A stretch of DNA of 64,000 nucleotides from assembly GCA_964607135.1 (NCBI GenBank), contig CAZSIV010000006.1, positions 1 through 64,000 on the forward strand, written 5' to 3'. Of the stretch, positions 57,091-64,000 are shown piece by piece. This DNA comes from Metaruminococcus_A sp964607135 (lineage in GTDB: Bacteria > Bacillota > Clostridia > Oscillospirales > Ruminococcaceae). The translations under genes and the position numbers were made by a program. The notes under the pieces were generated by a model. It worked only from the letters and a program-made list of their open reading frames with translations, was not told where the DNA came from and ran no database searches. The number at the start of each line of letters is the position of its first letter. Position 1 is the stretch's first letter.

Positions 57091-57490
57091 CCGGGCCGGA
57101 CAAACGCGGTCTGTGGCCAGACCGGCCAGTCGCGATCCATAGGCAGACAAATAACAGCGCTGGTAACCCGCGAGGCCCGTGGCCGGGCGGGCCAATCGCG
57201 ATTCATAAGCAGTGCTAAAAGCGACATTGGAATCCCGCGAGACGCATGTTTTGTACAACGTGCCTCGCAGGATTACAGTCTTGAGATTGGCAGAATGTCA
57301 GTGTGCGATTGCCGGCAGGGGCACCCTGCCTCGCAGGACTGAAACCTTAGAAATTGATAAAACCTTGGGGTGCGAAATTGGCCTGCCCGGCCACGGGGTG
57401 CGAACTGGGCACCGGGGCCACCCGGCCCGGCCACGGACATTGCCCCGCCTGGGCACAGGCCCGGCGGCGGTTCGCCGTCCTGCGAGGCGC
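57078..57490. repeat. dispersed palindromic repeat cluster 12
   Basis: Plus orientation: B-units at about 57130-57175 (centre CAGCGCTG) and 57195-57243, A-units at about 57262-57309 and 57329-57376. Linkers include GCCCGTGACCGGGC, CGGCAGGGGCACCCTGCC and GGCGGTTCGCC. It begins inside the last codons of tex. Confidence 0.87.
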
Positions 57491-57502
57491 TGTATGCATC
57501 AT

Positions 57503-57537
57503 AAAAATACCCCCTGCTTTGAGCAAGGGGTATTTTT
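57503..57537. terminator. bidirectional terminator
   Basis: AAAAATACCCC with GGGGTATTTTT and an inner TGC/GCA pair. It ends any transcript coming through repeat cluster 12. Confidence 0.9.
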
Positions 57538-57555
57538 ATTGTCGCCGAGAAGGGA

Positions 57556-57773
57556 AGAACCCCCCGGTTGAACTGGGGGTCAATAAAAATGCTTTCGCAT
57601 AAGCCAAGGAAGCGAATATGATAGGTTGAAAGTGTGTGGTATTTAGCCCCCGAGCAGGGGGCCGCCCGTGTTAAAGTGTGGTTGTCAGATTCTTTCGCCC
57701 CCTTTAGGGGGCGATCACAAGAATTAGGCCCTTATAGGGCCTGTTCAAACCACCCGTTCAACGGGTGGTTTTG
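57556..57773. mobile_element. short IS200/IS605-like element without transposase
   Basis: About 220 bases with hairpins at both ends and inside: ACCCCC/GGGGGT (57559-57580), GCCCCC/GGGGGC (57646-57662), CGCCCCC/GGGGGCG (57696-57712), AGGCCC/GGGCCT (57726-57742) and AACCACCCGTT/ACGGGTGGTT (57748-57770). The hairpin-plus-TTCAA end and lack of terminal inverted repeats fit an IS200/IS605-type element or its non-coding end RNA. There is no reading frame of use. It could also be a free-standing structured RNA; the element type is inference. Confidence 0.55.
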
Positions 57774-57775
57774 AT

Positions 57776-58546
57776 TCACTTTACCGCAGTAAAGAAAAAG
57801 CGGTTGAAACGGAACAGAATCTCCCCGTTCGGCTGAACAGGATAAACTTTGGATGCCCGGCGCAGGAGCTCCCCCTCGAATTCCGCGGCCTCGGCGGGGC
57901 TCAGCGCACTCAGGTAGGGGCGCAGCCTCGTCCCCTTGACCCACTCGATCAGCGCTTGATGAGAGGGCATCCGGTGGTAGTAGGCCGTCTCCCAGAGTTC
58001 GAATTCCTCCGTAAGCCCGCTCAGGATATCGAAATACTCCGCAGGGGAAAGAATAGAGAGAGTTCGGAGCTGCATTGAACCAAGTCCCCACCGGGGCTCG
58101 GCGGCAACTTCCCGGATGATCTGAAAGAGCGGCTCCCCGTCGCTCATCGGGAGCTGAACCGCCAGGACGCCGCCGCGCCCAAGCAGGGAAAACATCTCCC
58201 CAATCAGCTTATGATGGTCGGGAATCCACTGGATGCAGGCGTTTGAAAAGACGACGTCATACCCGCCGCCCAGCGTTCCAAGCTCCGTCTCCGCATCGCA
58301 GCGGACAAAGGAGAGATCAGGATGGCTCGCGCGGGCCTTTTCGAGCATGTTTTCCGAATTGTCCGCCCCGACGACCTCCGCATCCGGAAAAAATCTCTTT
58401 AACAAGGCGGTGCTGTTCCCCGGCCCGCAGCCGATGTCGAGGATCCGCTTCGGGTCGGTCAGCCCGATTCGCTTTGCGAGGTCGGCGGACGGCTGGGTCC
58501 GCTGCCGCTCAAATTTCAAGTACTGCGCACTGTTCCAATCTGCCAT
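57776..58546 (-). CDS. tam: trans-aconitate 2-methyltransferase-like SAM methyltransferase
   Basis: A 256-residue class I SAM methyltransferase, MADWNSAQYLKFERQRTQPS at the start, with motif I ILDIGCGPGNSTALL (about residue 34), an acidic loop GADNSENMLEKA and the ENACIQW-like SNACIQWIPDH typical of Tam enzymes. Tam methylates trans-aconitate, relieving its inhibition of aconitase. The ATG at 58546 is chosen because the family starts there; a GTGGTG site lies upstream. It directly follows the IS200/IS605-like element. The symbol marks the family; the substrate is not proven. Confidence 0.9.
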   Translation of the reverse strand: MADWNSAQYLKFERQRTQPSADLAKRIGLTDPKRILDIGCGPGNSTALLKRFFPDAEVVGADNSENMLEKARASHPDLSFVRCDAETELGTLGGGYDVVFSNACIQWIPDHHKLIGEMFSLLGRGGVLAVQLPMSDGEPLFQIIREVAAEPRWGLGSMQLRTLSILSPAEYFDILSGLTEEFELWETAYYHRMPSHQALIEWVKGTRLRPYLSALSPAEAAEFEGELLRRASKVYPVQPNGEILFRFNRFFFTAVK

Positions 58547-58620
58547 ACCGATCACCACGCGGCGCCGGTTCCGCACGAAGGGGGACGAATCCCACTTTGC
58601 ATCCGGCGCTCCTTTCCTTT

Positions 58621-59484
58621 TTATGAATGGGCGGCCTCGCCGTCTACACCCGGCTTGTCCTTTATCAGCTCTGCGTAAATTTCGCTTTTTTTATAGGGAG
58701 TTCCCTTCGCCACCCGCTTTGCCGCCTCAGCCGGGCGTTCCCCCTCTTCCACCAGCCGGGAGGCTTCGGCCACGGCTTCCTCCAGGGTAGTTTCCCGGCC
58801 CTCTTCCCGGTCGGGCGCGCCCTCGAGCACCAGCACAAATTCTCCCCGTGGGGCCGTCTCGGAAAAATAGGACGCCGCCTCGGACAGGGTCATCCGCAGA
58901 ATCTCCTCGTGGACTTTGGTCAGTTCCCGGGCGATCGAAATCCTGCGATCCCCGAACGCCTCGAGAAAATCCCACAGGGTGTTCAACAGCTTGTGGGGCG
59001 CTTCGTAAAAAATCATGGTGCGGGTCTCCGCTTTTAAGGCATCCAGCCGTTCCCGGCGGCTTTTCTTCGCAGTGCTTAAAAATCCCTCGAAGCAGAAACG
59101 GGAGGTGACGAGCCCGCTTACGCACAGGGCGGAAACCGCCGCGCTCGCCCCCGGTACCACGACGGTTTCGATCCCCCGCTCGGCGCAGAGCCGGACCAAG
59201 TCCTCCCCCGGGTCGCTGATGCAGGGCATCCCCGCGTCCGAGACGACCGCGCAGTCCTCACCCGCCGCAATCCGGGAGACGATTGCATCCCCCCGCTCCC
59301 GGAGGTTGTGCTCATAGTAGCTGATCAGCGGCTTTTTGATGCCGAAGTGGTTGAGGAGCTTGACGGTGACGCGGGTGTCCTCCGCCGCGATAAAATCCAC
59401 CGCTTCCAGCGTCTGGCGCTGGCGGGGCGAAACGTCGTTCAGGTTCCCGATCGGCGTGCCGACCACATACAGTTTCCCAGCCAT
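58621..59484 (-). CDS. rsmI: 16S rRNA (cytidine1402-2'-O)-methyltransferase
   Basis: A 287-residue RNA methyltransferase that 2'-O-methylates C1402 of 16S rRNA. Hallmarks: MAGKLYVVGTPIGNLNDVSPRQ at the start, FIAAEDTRVTVKLLNHF, ISDPGEDLV and the SPOUT-like tetrapyrrole methylase core GASAAVSAL. GGAGGAGG precedes the ATG at 59484. In Bacillus-type genomes it follows the trmN6/yabB gene, as it nearly does here, with DUF6054 and repeat cluster 13 between them. Confidence 0.96.
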   Translation of the reverse strand: MAGKLYVVGTPIGNLNDVSPRQRQTLEAVDFIAAEDTRVTVKLLNHFGIKKPLISYYEHNLRERGDAIVSRIAAGEDCAVVSDAGMPCISDPGEDLVRLCAERGIETVVVPGASAAVSALCVSGLVTSRFCFEGFLSTAKKSRRERLDALKAETRTMIFYEAPHKLLNTLWDFLEAFGDRRISIARELTKVHEEILRMTLSEAASYFSETAPRGEFVLVLEGAPDREEGRETTLEEAVAEASRLVEEGERPAEAAKRVAKGTPYKKSEIYAELIKDKPGVDGEAAHS

Positions 59485-59497
59485 TTTCCTCCTCCTT

Positions 59498-60088
59498 TCT
59501 GCCCGCCGGGCCTGTGCCCAGGCAGGGCAATTCGGCGGCGAACCGCCGCTGGTAATTCGCACCCGAACGTTTTGCCGATTTTTAGATGATTGTCCTGCGA
59601 GGTGCATTGTACCAGTCGTGATAAACGTGCCTTGCGGGACACAAACGCCGTTATCTGCACTACCTGCAAATCGCGATTGTCCTGCCGGGGACACCCGGCC
59701 CTGCGAGGTGCATTGTATCAGTTGGGGCGGATGTGCCGTGCGGGGCAGAGTACCTCTGCTGGCAATACGCACACCAATGTTTCACCGGTTTTTGGGTTTT
59801 AGACCATGATATAAAAGACAAACGCGTCTCGCGGGCTGCGGACTTGAAAATCTTGTACTACTTGCGAATCGCGTATTGACGGCGGAAGCATTCCGCGCCC
59901 GTGGCCGGGCAGGACAATTCGCACCCGAACGCTTCACCGGTTTTTGGGTAATAGGCCTGCGAGACAGATTTGCAAATCAGCGCGCCGCGCGGGAAAGGGG
60001 CGTTGCTATTCGCACCACCTGCGAATCGCGTTTGCCCGCGGGGGCTCCCCGCCGCGACTGCCCAGTCCGGGCATGGACACGGGCTAGA
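59498..60088. repeat. dispersed palindromic repeat cluster 13
   Basis: Minus orientation: A-units at about 59554-59602, 59765-59805 and 59915-59964, alternating with B-units at about 59629-59676, 59825-59874 and 59984-60031. The regular A-B-A-B-A-B order makes this the best cluster for defining the repeating unit. It reaches the stop codon of the DUF6054 gene at its right end and nearly the RBS of rsmI at its left end. Confidence 0.88.
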
Positions 60089-60431
60089 GCTGGACGAAAC
60101 CGAATTGCTGGAGCGCCTTGACCGCCACCCCGGCGAACTCTTCCTCCGCCCCCCAGCTGAACCGCATGAGCGGGCTCCCGCCCCCGCCGGCGCTGACCAG
60201 CTTGGCATCGATGGCGCCGTTCTGGGCCGTGAGCAAAACCGTGAGGCTCGCCCGGCTTGAGTTGCGCATGTAGTATTTCTCATAGACGCGCAGGATGAGC
60301 CGCGCATCCCCGAGCATGCAGCCGTGCGTCCCGACCGCCTGACAGGTCGTCGCGTGGCTGACCACCGCCCTGTCCAGAGAGGCAAACACCTGGTCGATAT
60401 CCCCCGTTCCTCTCATCATGATTTCCGCCAT
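60084..60431 (-). CDS. DUF6054-like small protein
   Basis: A 115-residue soluble protein, MAEIMMRGTGDIDQVFASLD at the start and FSWGAEEEFAGVAVKALQQF near the end. The pattern fits a small clostridial family I associate with DUF6054 (from memory). The ATG at 60431 follows AAAGGAGG. Its stop codon lies against a CCCGTGTCCATGCCCGG palindrome that starts repeat cluster 13. Function unknown. Confidence 0.82.
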   Translation of the reverse strand: MAEIMMRGTGDIDQVFASLDRAVVSHATTCQAVGTHGCMLGDARLILRVYEKYYMRNSSRASLTVLLTAQNGAIDAKLVSAGGGGSPLMRFSWGAEEEFAGVAVKALQQFGFVQL

Positions 60432-60517
60432 TTGAAGTTCCTCCTTTAAAATAAAGAATAAATCCCGGCAAGAAAAAATCTGTTTTGAAAGGCGGCTTTT
60501 CCTTTCATACCCTGCAC

Positions 60518-60566
60518 AAAGCCCCGGCATTTTACCCTCTGCATCAGAGGGCGAAGGGGCTTTTTC
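60518..60566 (-). terminator. two-part terminator hairpin
   Basis: Outer stem AAAGCCCC/GGGGCTTT with an inner CCCTCT/AGAGGG stem, flanked by T-rich sequence. It lies between trmN6 and the DUF6054 gene. Confidence 0.8.
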
Positions 60567-60642
60567 AGCCGGTTCCTTCCCGCTGTGGTTCATCTAAAAG
60601 GCATTGCGCCCTTGCGTTGAATCACCCAGCCGCCTGCAAACG

Positions 60643-61344
60643 TCAAAACGACGGGGGGCGGTCTCCGAAATAGGCCCCGCCCTCCTCGAGAAAGAGGGGC
60701 GGTTCGACCTGCATAAACGGCTTGCTCCCTTTTTTTCCCTCAATTAAAAACAGCCAGGGCCGCCCAGCCGGATTCTTCGCCACAAACCGGAGCCGCTTTG
60801 GTTCCAGCCCGTTTTCCCGCATTTTACAGACCACGTCCGCCAGCCGCTCCGGCCGCTGGCAGAGGCAGAGCCGCCCGCCGAAGCGGAGCAGCGCCGAAGC
60901 GGAGCGGCAGACGTCGCCGACCGTGCAGAAAATTTCGTGCCGGGCGATCCGGGCGGCGGGCTCTCCGCTTTCGATCCCCGCGCCGTTCGCTTTATAGGGC
61001 GGGTTGCAGGTGACGAGGTCGAAGCCCGCCTTCGGCAGCAGCCCGGGTGCATCCTTCAGGTCGGCGCAGAGGGCGCGGAGCCGTTCCCCCGCCCCGGAGC
61101 GCTCAATTCCCTTTTGGAACTGGAGCGCCGCCTTTTCCTGGAGCTCGACCCCGCAGCAGGACGCGACGCTGTATTTTTGATATAGGTAGAGCGGGAGGAT
61201 GCCGCATCCCGTCCCGAGGTCGCAGACCCTGTCCTTTTTCCGCGGGGCGGCGAAGTCGGCGAGGAGAAAGGCGTCGGTTCCAAAGCGGTGCGCTTCCGAG
61301 ACACAGACCCAAACCCTGCCCCCGAGCGATTCAAACCGTTCCAC
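60643..61344 (-). CDS. trmN6: tRNA1(Val) (adenine37-N6)-methyltransferase
   Basis: A 233-residue SAM-dependent methyltransferase. The SAM motif is DLGTGCGILPLYL (about residue 40) and the catalytic loop is TCNPPYKANG (NPPY, about 112). RFGTDAFLLADF near the N-terminus is typical of the TrmN6/YfiC group that modifies A37 of tRNA-Val. GTG at 61344 is preferred: it stands nine bases from GGAGG, whereas the TTG at 61353 is too close. It overlaps or abuts the stop of the upstream deacetylase gene, so it is translated with it. Confidence 0.92.
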   Translation of the reverse strand: MERFESLGGRVWVCVSEAHRFGTDAFLLADFAAPRKKDRVCDLGTGCGILPLYLYQKYSVASCCGVELQEKAALQFQKGIERSGAGERLRALCADLKDAPGLLPKAGFDLVTCNPPYKANGAGIESGEPAARIARHEIFCTVGDVCRSASALLRFGGRLCLCQRPERLADVVCKMRENGLEPKRLRFVAKNPAGRPWLFLIEGKKGSKPFMQVEPPLFLEEGGAYFGDRPPSF

Positions 61345-61349
61345 GCCGG

Positions 61350-62570
61350 TCAATCCTCCCGCTTGTTCTGTGAAACGCTGCCCGAATGATCCGCTTCACT
61401 TACCGCAGAACTGTTGGAAGGCAGGCTCGACCCTGACTCCTCAGAGGAGGAAATCGATCCCGCAGAAGAAGAGACGCTGCTCTCCGGCAAAGAGGAGACC
61501 GGCGGCGCGGAAGAAGAATCGGAGCGCTCCGGAACAGAGGATGCGCCCTCCGGGGCAGACGGCTGGGAAGAGGAGACGGCCGCAGAGGATGTCGAGGAAG
61601 AGCTGCTCTGCCCGCCGCCGGTCTTCCGGGGCGGCTCGTCCCGGTCGGGATTCCGGTGCTGAACCGGCTCTTTGATGTTCGAGATCACATCCAGCCGGTA
61701 GCCGTTCGCCCGCAGGGTGTCGATGATCCAGGGGAGCGCTTCGAGCGTGTAGGTGTTGCGGGGGACGTCGTGCATTAAGATCACCGGATTGTCGTACCGG
61801 AGGGCCGCCGGAAAGATGTTGTTGTAGATCCATTCGTCGGTGTGGGGGGTGGGGGAGGCGTCGCCCGAGCTGACATTCCAGTCGTGCCAGATAAGGCCTT
61901 CCTCCTGCGCGGCCTCCATCACCTGCCAGAAGACGCCCCGGTTGGTCATGGTCTGGGAGCTGCCGCCCGGAAAGCGCACCTGCTTTGTCCGGACTCCGGC
62001 CGCTTCATATAAAAAGTCGTTCATTGTGTTGTAGTCGTTAAGATAGCTTTCCGGGGTTTTGTAGATTTTGGGCAGATTGTGCTCGTAGGCGTGGAGGGCG
62101 AGCTCACAGCCGCTGTCCACAATCTCCTGATAATACGCCAAACAGTCGGGATTTGCGTTGTGTACGGTAAAGAAAGTCGCCGTCGCCCCTTTCTTTCGCA
62201 GAACGTCCAAAACCTGCGGGGTCATCGAGGAAGGCCCGTCGTCGAAGGTCAGGTAGGCGACCTTCCCCGGAACGGGGGTGGTTTCGGTCAGGTCGGCGGT
62301 CAGCCAGGCGGGCCGCTTCGGCCGATAGCTCGGATCGCGCTCCGGCACGGGAACCTTGGGCCACTGATCCTCCGAAAGCTGCTCCTCTGAGGAAGAGGAG
62401 GACGACAGGGACGAAGAGGGGAGGCTCACCCGCCGCGGCGTGAGAAAGGTTTCCACCACTGTCTCCTCCCGGGGCGCGAAGAGGATGATAAACGTCACCG
62501 CAGCGCAGAACAAAGCGGCGGCGGCCGTCATGAAAAGCAAAACCCGTTTTACCCGCTCAGAAAGCTTCAT
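61350..62570 (-). CDS. polysaccharide deacetylase (NodB) with Ser-rich tail
   Basis: A 406-residue membrane-anchored enzyme that removes acetyl groups from peptidoglycan or another polysaccharide at the cell surface. It has an N-terminal membrane anchor (about 10-31), a Ser-rich linker, then the NodB domain with TFDDGPSSM (metal Asp at about 110), LALHAYEHN (HxxxH), RFPGGSS and VILMHDVP. The last 90 residues are rich in Ser, Pro and Glu and probably lie in or cross the wall. AAGGAG precedes the ATG. It is followed directly by trmN6. Confidence 0.93.
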   Translation of the reverse strand: MKLSERVKRVLLFMTAAAALFCAAVTFIILFAPREETVVETFLTPRRVSLPSSSLSSSSSSEEQLSEDQWPKVPVPERDPSYRPKRPAWLTADLTETTPVPGKVAYLTFDDGPSSMTPQVLDVLRKKGATATFFTVHNANPDCLAYYQEIVDSGCELALHAYEHNLPKIYKTPESYLNDYNTMNDFLYEAAGVRTKQVRFPGGSSQTMTNRGVFWQVMEAAQEEGLIWHDWNVSSGDASPTPHTDEWIYNNIFPAALRYDNPVILMHDVPRNTYTLEALPWIIDTLRANGYRLDVISNIKEPVQHRNPDRDEPPRKTGGGQSSSSSTSSAAVSSSQPSAPEGASSVPERSDSSSAPPVSSLPESSVSSSAGSISSSEESGSSLPSNSSAVSEADHSGSVSQNKRED

Positions 62571-62774
62571 TTTTTTCTCCTTCTATTTTTGATTTTTTGT
62601 GTATTAGAAAAGCGGCGGCTTTTTATCCAAACAACGAACAGTACGCTGTTACCGCTGTGCCGCAAAGTGCCCTCCAGTCGAAAAAGCGGTCTGTCAGTAG
62701 GGGGTATCTTCAACATTCTTTGCAGATAGTATACCACATTTTCAGCTGGACGAAAAGCGCCCGGGGCATATTTT

Positions 62775-62815
62775 GAGCCGGGAGGATGAAGCGGATGTTC
62801 AACCGATCCCGGCTC
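62775..62815 (-). other. hairpin between the two deacetylase genes
   Basis: GAGCCGGGA and its complement with a 23-base loop. On the plus strand a T-run follows after a few bases; on the minus strand there is none. The rest of 62571-62856 shows no gene; a TATACT box (minus strand, about 62726-62731) may be a promoter for the 61350-62570 gene. Confidence 0.5.
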
Positions 62816-62856
62816 ATGTATTTTTATTGCTTCCCACAGAGAATCTGCCGCATCCC

Positions 62857-63723
62857 TCACCCCGCCAGCAGAGCGGCGGCGTAGTCGGGCGTCCGGTGCT
62901 GGACGGGCTGCTCCAGATCTTTGATTAAGCCGAACTGGTACCCCTGCTCCTTGAGCGCCTCGATGATCCACGGGAGGGCTTCCCGGGTATAGGGGACCCG
63001 CTCGTGCATGAGGATCACCGGCTGGTCGTGCTGGAAGGCGGCCGGGATGATATTGTTGTAGACGGTGCCGGCGTCGATCGGCCGGTTGGTGGCGTCTTGG
63101 GCGCTGACGTTCCAGTCGACGTAGCGCAGCCCCCGGTTTTGGGTCTCTAAAATGATCTCGCAGAATGTCCTTTCATCCGTCACCGTCTGGGAGCTGCCGC
63201 CGGGAAACCGGAAATCCGTCAGAGGGTCGTCGGTAAATTGACGGAGATAGCCCTGCATCTTGTAAAAATCCGCAAAATAGCTGTCGATTGAAGCATAGAG
63301 CGCCCTATAATTGTGGGTGTAGCCGTGGATGGCGAGCTGGCAGCCGCTGTCGGCGATCTGCTGGTAATAGGCGTCGCTGTCCTTGTGAAAAACGGTGAAA
63401 AAGGTCGCCGTCGCCCCGTGCTCCCGAAGAATTTGCAGCACTTCCGGCGTGTTGGGAGTCGGCCCGTCGTCAAAGGTCAGGTAGGCGGTCTTTCCGCCTT
63501 TGGGCGGCTCCGGCTCGGAGGGCTCCGAAGCCTCCGGCGGTTCGTCCGGCTCGGACAGATCCTGTCTGCCCCCGCTCAGTTCTACATGGACCGGGCGGAG
63601 CTGCTTGAGCGGCGCCTCCCCCGGGCTGAGAAAGAGGATGCCGGCGGCCGTCACAACCGCTGCTGCCGCCAGGCAGATTAATAGGGATATCGTGATCATT
63701 CTGCGCCGTTTTGTTTGCTTCAT
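62857..63723 (-). CDS. polysaccharide deacetylase (NodB), short form
   Basis: A 288-residue paralogue of the neighbouring deacetylase. It has an N-terminal membrane anchor (about 10-31), a short Pro/Glu linker and a NodB domain with TFDDGPTPN, LAIHGYTHN (HxxxH), RFPGGSS, VDWNVSAQD and VILMHERV. It lacks the long C-terminal Ser-rich tail. The ATG at 63723 follows GGAAGG. The two genes look like a local duplication followed by divergence in the linker and tail. Confidence 0.93.
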   Translation of the reverse strand: MKQTKRRRMITISLLICLAAAAVVTAAGILFLSPGEAPLKQLRPVHVELSGGRQDLSEPDEPPEASEPSEPEPPKGGKTAYLTFDDGPTPNTPEVLQILREHGATATFFTVFHKDSDAYYQQIADSGCQLAIHGYTHNYRALYASIDSYFADFYKMQGYLRQFTDDPLTDFRFPGGSSQTVTDERTFCEIILETQNRGLRYVDWNVSAQDATNRPIDAGTVYNNIIPAAFQHDQPVILMHERVPYTREALPWIIEALKEQGYQFGLIKDLEQPVQHRTPDYAAALLAG

Positions 63724-63842
63724 CGTTTTCCTTCCCCGTGTTTCTCCCAAATTTCAACAAATTTTTACTGTATTCTATTATACTACACCCCCTTCCGAAA
63801 TCCCATAACAGACTGTAATAAAAGGTCGACATTTTTACCCGA

Positions 63843-63871
63843 TTGACAAAAATCCGGTTACATTATATGAT
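63843..63871 (+). promoter_or_regulatory. sigma-A promoter of the CNNM gene
   Basis: TTGACA (63843-63848), 17-base spacer, TATGAT (63866-63871), 44 bases before the ATG of the last gene. Confidence 0.85.
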
Positions 63872-63915
63872 TAATTGTAATCATCCCTTTTGACATTCTA
63901 TGAGAGGAGAACTTC

Positions 63916-64000
63916 ATGGATACCGACGGGCACTTACCGCTCTACACCCTTTTGTTTGTCCTGTTCCTGCTTTTGGGGGGATTTTTCACTCTGGCGCAGT
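63916..64000 (+). CDS. start of a CNNM/HlyC-CorC-family transporter (cut by the window)
   Basis: Only 28 codons are visible: MDTDGHLPLYTLLFVLFLLL, then GGFFTLAQ. A short polar start followed by a hydrophobic helix ending GGFFTLA(Q/E) is the opening of the CNNM (DUF21) domain of HlyC/CorC-type divalent cation transporters. GAGAGGAG precedes the ATG and a clear promoter lies upstream. The call rests on very few residues. Confidence 0.6.
   Translation, partial: MDTDGHLPLYTLLFVLFLLLGGFFTLAQ

Noticed and set aside
59485..59772. N-terminal extension of RsmI
   Set aside because: Encoded by repeat sequence; the conserved protein starts at 59484 with GGAGGAGG upstream.
3084..60088. CRISPR array as an explanation of the repeats
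   Set aside because: Repeat units differ in sequence, occur in both orientations, have no regular unique spacers, and no cas gene is present.

Overview
The window looks like a chromosomal segment of an anaerobic, GC-rich member of the Clostridia, probably of the Oscillospirales/Ruminococcaceae type. Reasons: a single-chain pyruvate:ferredoxin oxidoreductase, ribonuclease Y, Tex, a PduL-type phosphotransacylase, strong AGGAGG ribosome binding sites, TTGACA/TATAAT promoters and many clostridial small proteins. The taxonomic call is inference. No rRNA, tRNA or CRISPR array was recognised.

Layout. 0.1-3 kb: mscL, a small hypothetical gene, a UroD-like methyltransferase and pduL. 3.6-15 kb: an XRE regulator with glycine-periodic repeats, nifJ, a maltose-type acetyltransferase, a hydrolase, an FMN reductase, a second XRE regulator with membrane helices and a Ca2+-type P-type ATPase. 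15.4-21.7 kb: a GntR-controlled sugar operon (FGGY kinase, membrane protein, RpiB-like isomerase, split transketolase, DapA-type aldolase) with promoter, GTATATAC operator and terminator. 22-26.8 kb: a GH31 alpha-glycosidase and a RhaT-like sugar permease, with a divergent AraC regulator. 27-36.4 kb: a PilZ protein, a small HTH/DUF2975 pair, an MFS permease and a c-di-GMP phosphorelay (hybrid kinase, HPt, REC-HD-GYP-PAS-GGDEF). 36.5-43.1 kb: plsC, a serine hydrolase, a TtcA-like protein, small genes and rny. 43.2-51.1 kb: a compact phage capsid cassette with its own promoter: terminase, portal, protease, decoration protein, major capsid protein, connector-sized proteins and a hub-like protein, with no sheath, tube, tape measure, integrase or lysis gene. 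51.5-64 kb: a MATE pump, GNAT, tex, an IS200/IS605-like mini-element, tam, rsmI, trmN6, two polysaccharide deacetylases and the start of a CNNM/CorC-type gene.

The most unusual feature is a family of dispersed palindromic repeats filling about a dozen intergenic spaces (roughly 4-5 kb in all). They are built from two hairpin units (A, about 47 bp, ending GTGCGAA; B, about 48 bp, starting ACGCGATTCGCA) joined by a short middle hairpin and by GC-rich palindromic linkers such as GGCGGCGAACCGCC. Paired stem positions change together in some copies. Most clusters begin at or within a few bases of a gene's stop codon. In at least two genes the repeat supplies the stop codon and the same C-terminal tail (PLSIRDxQxE).

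Names without visible key residues or strong context are given lower confidence. All family assignments were made by eye from sequence and were not searched against databases.
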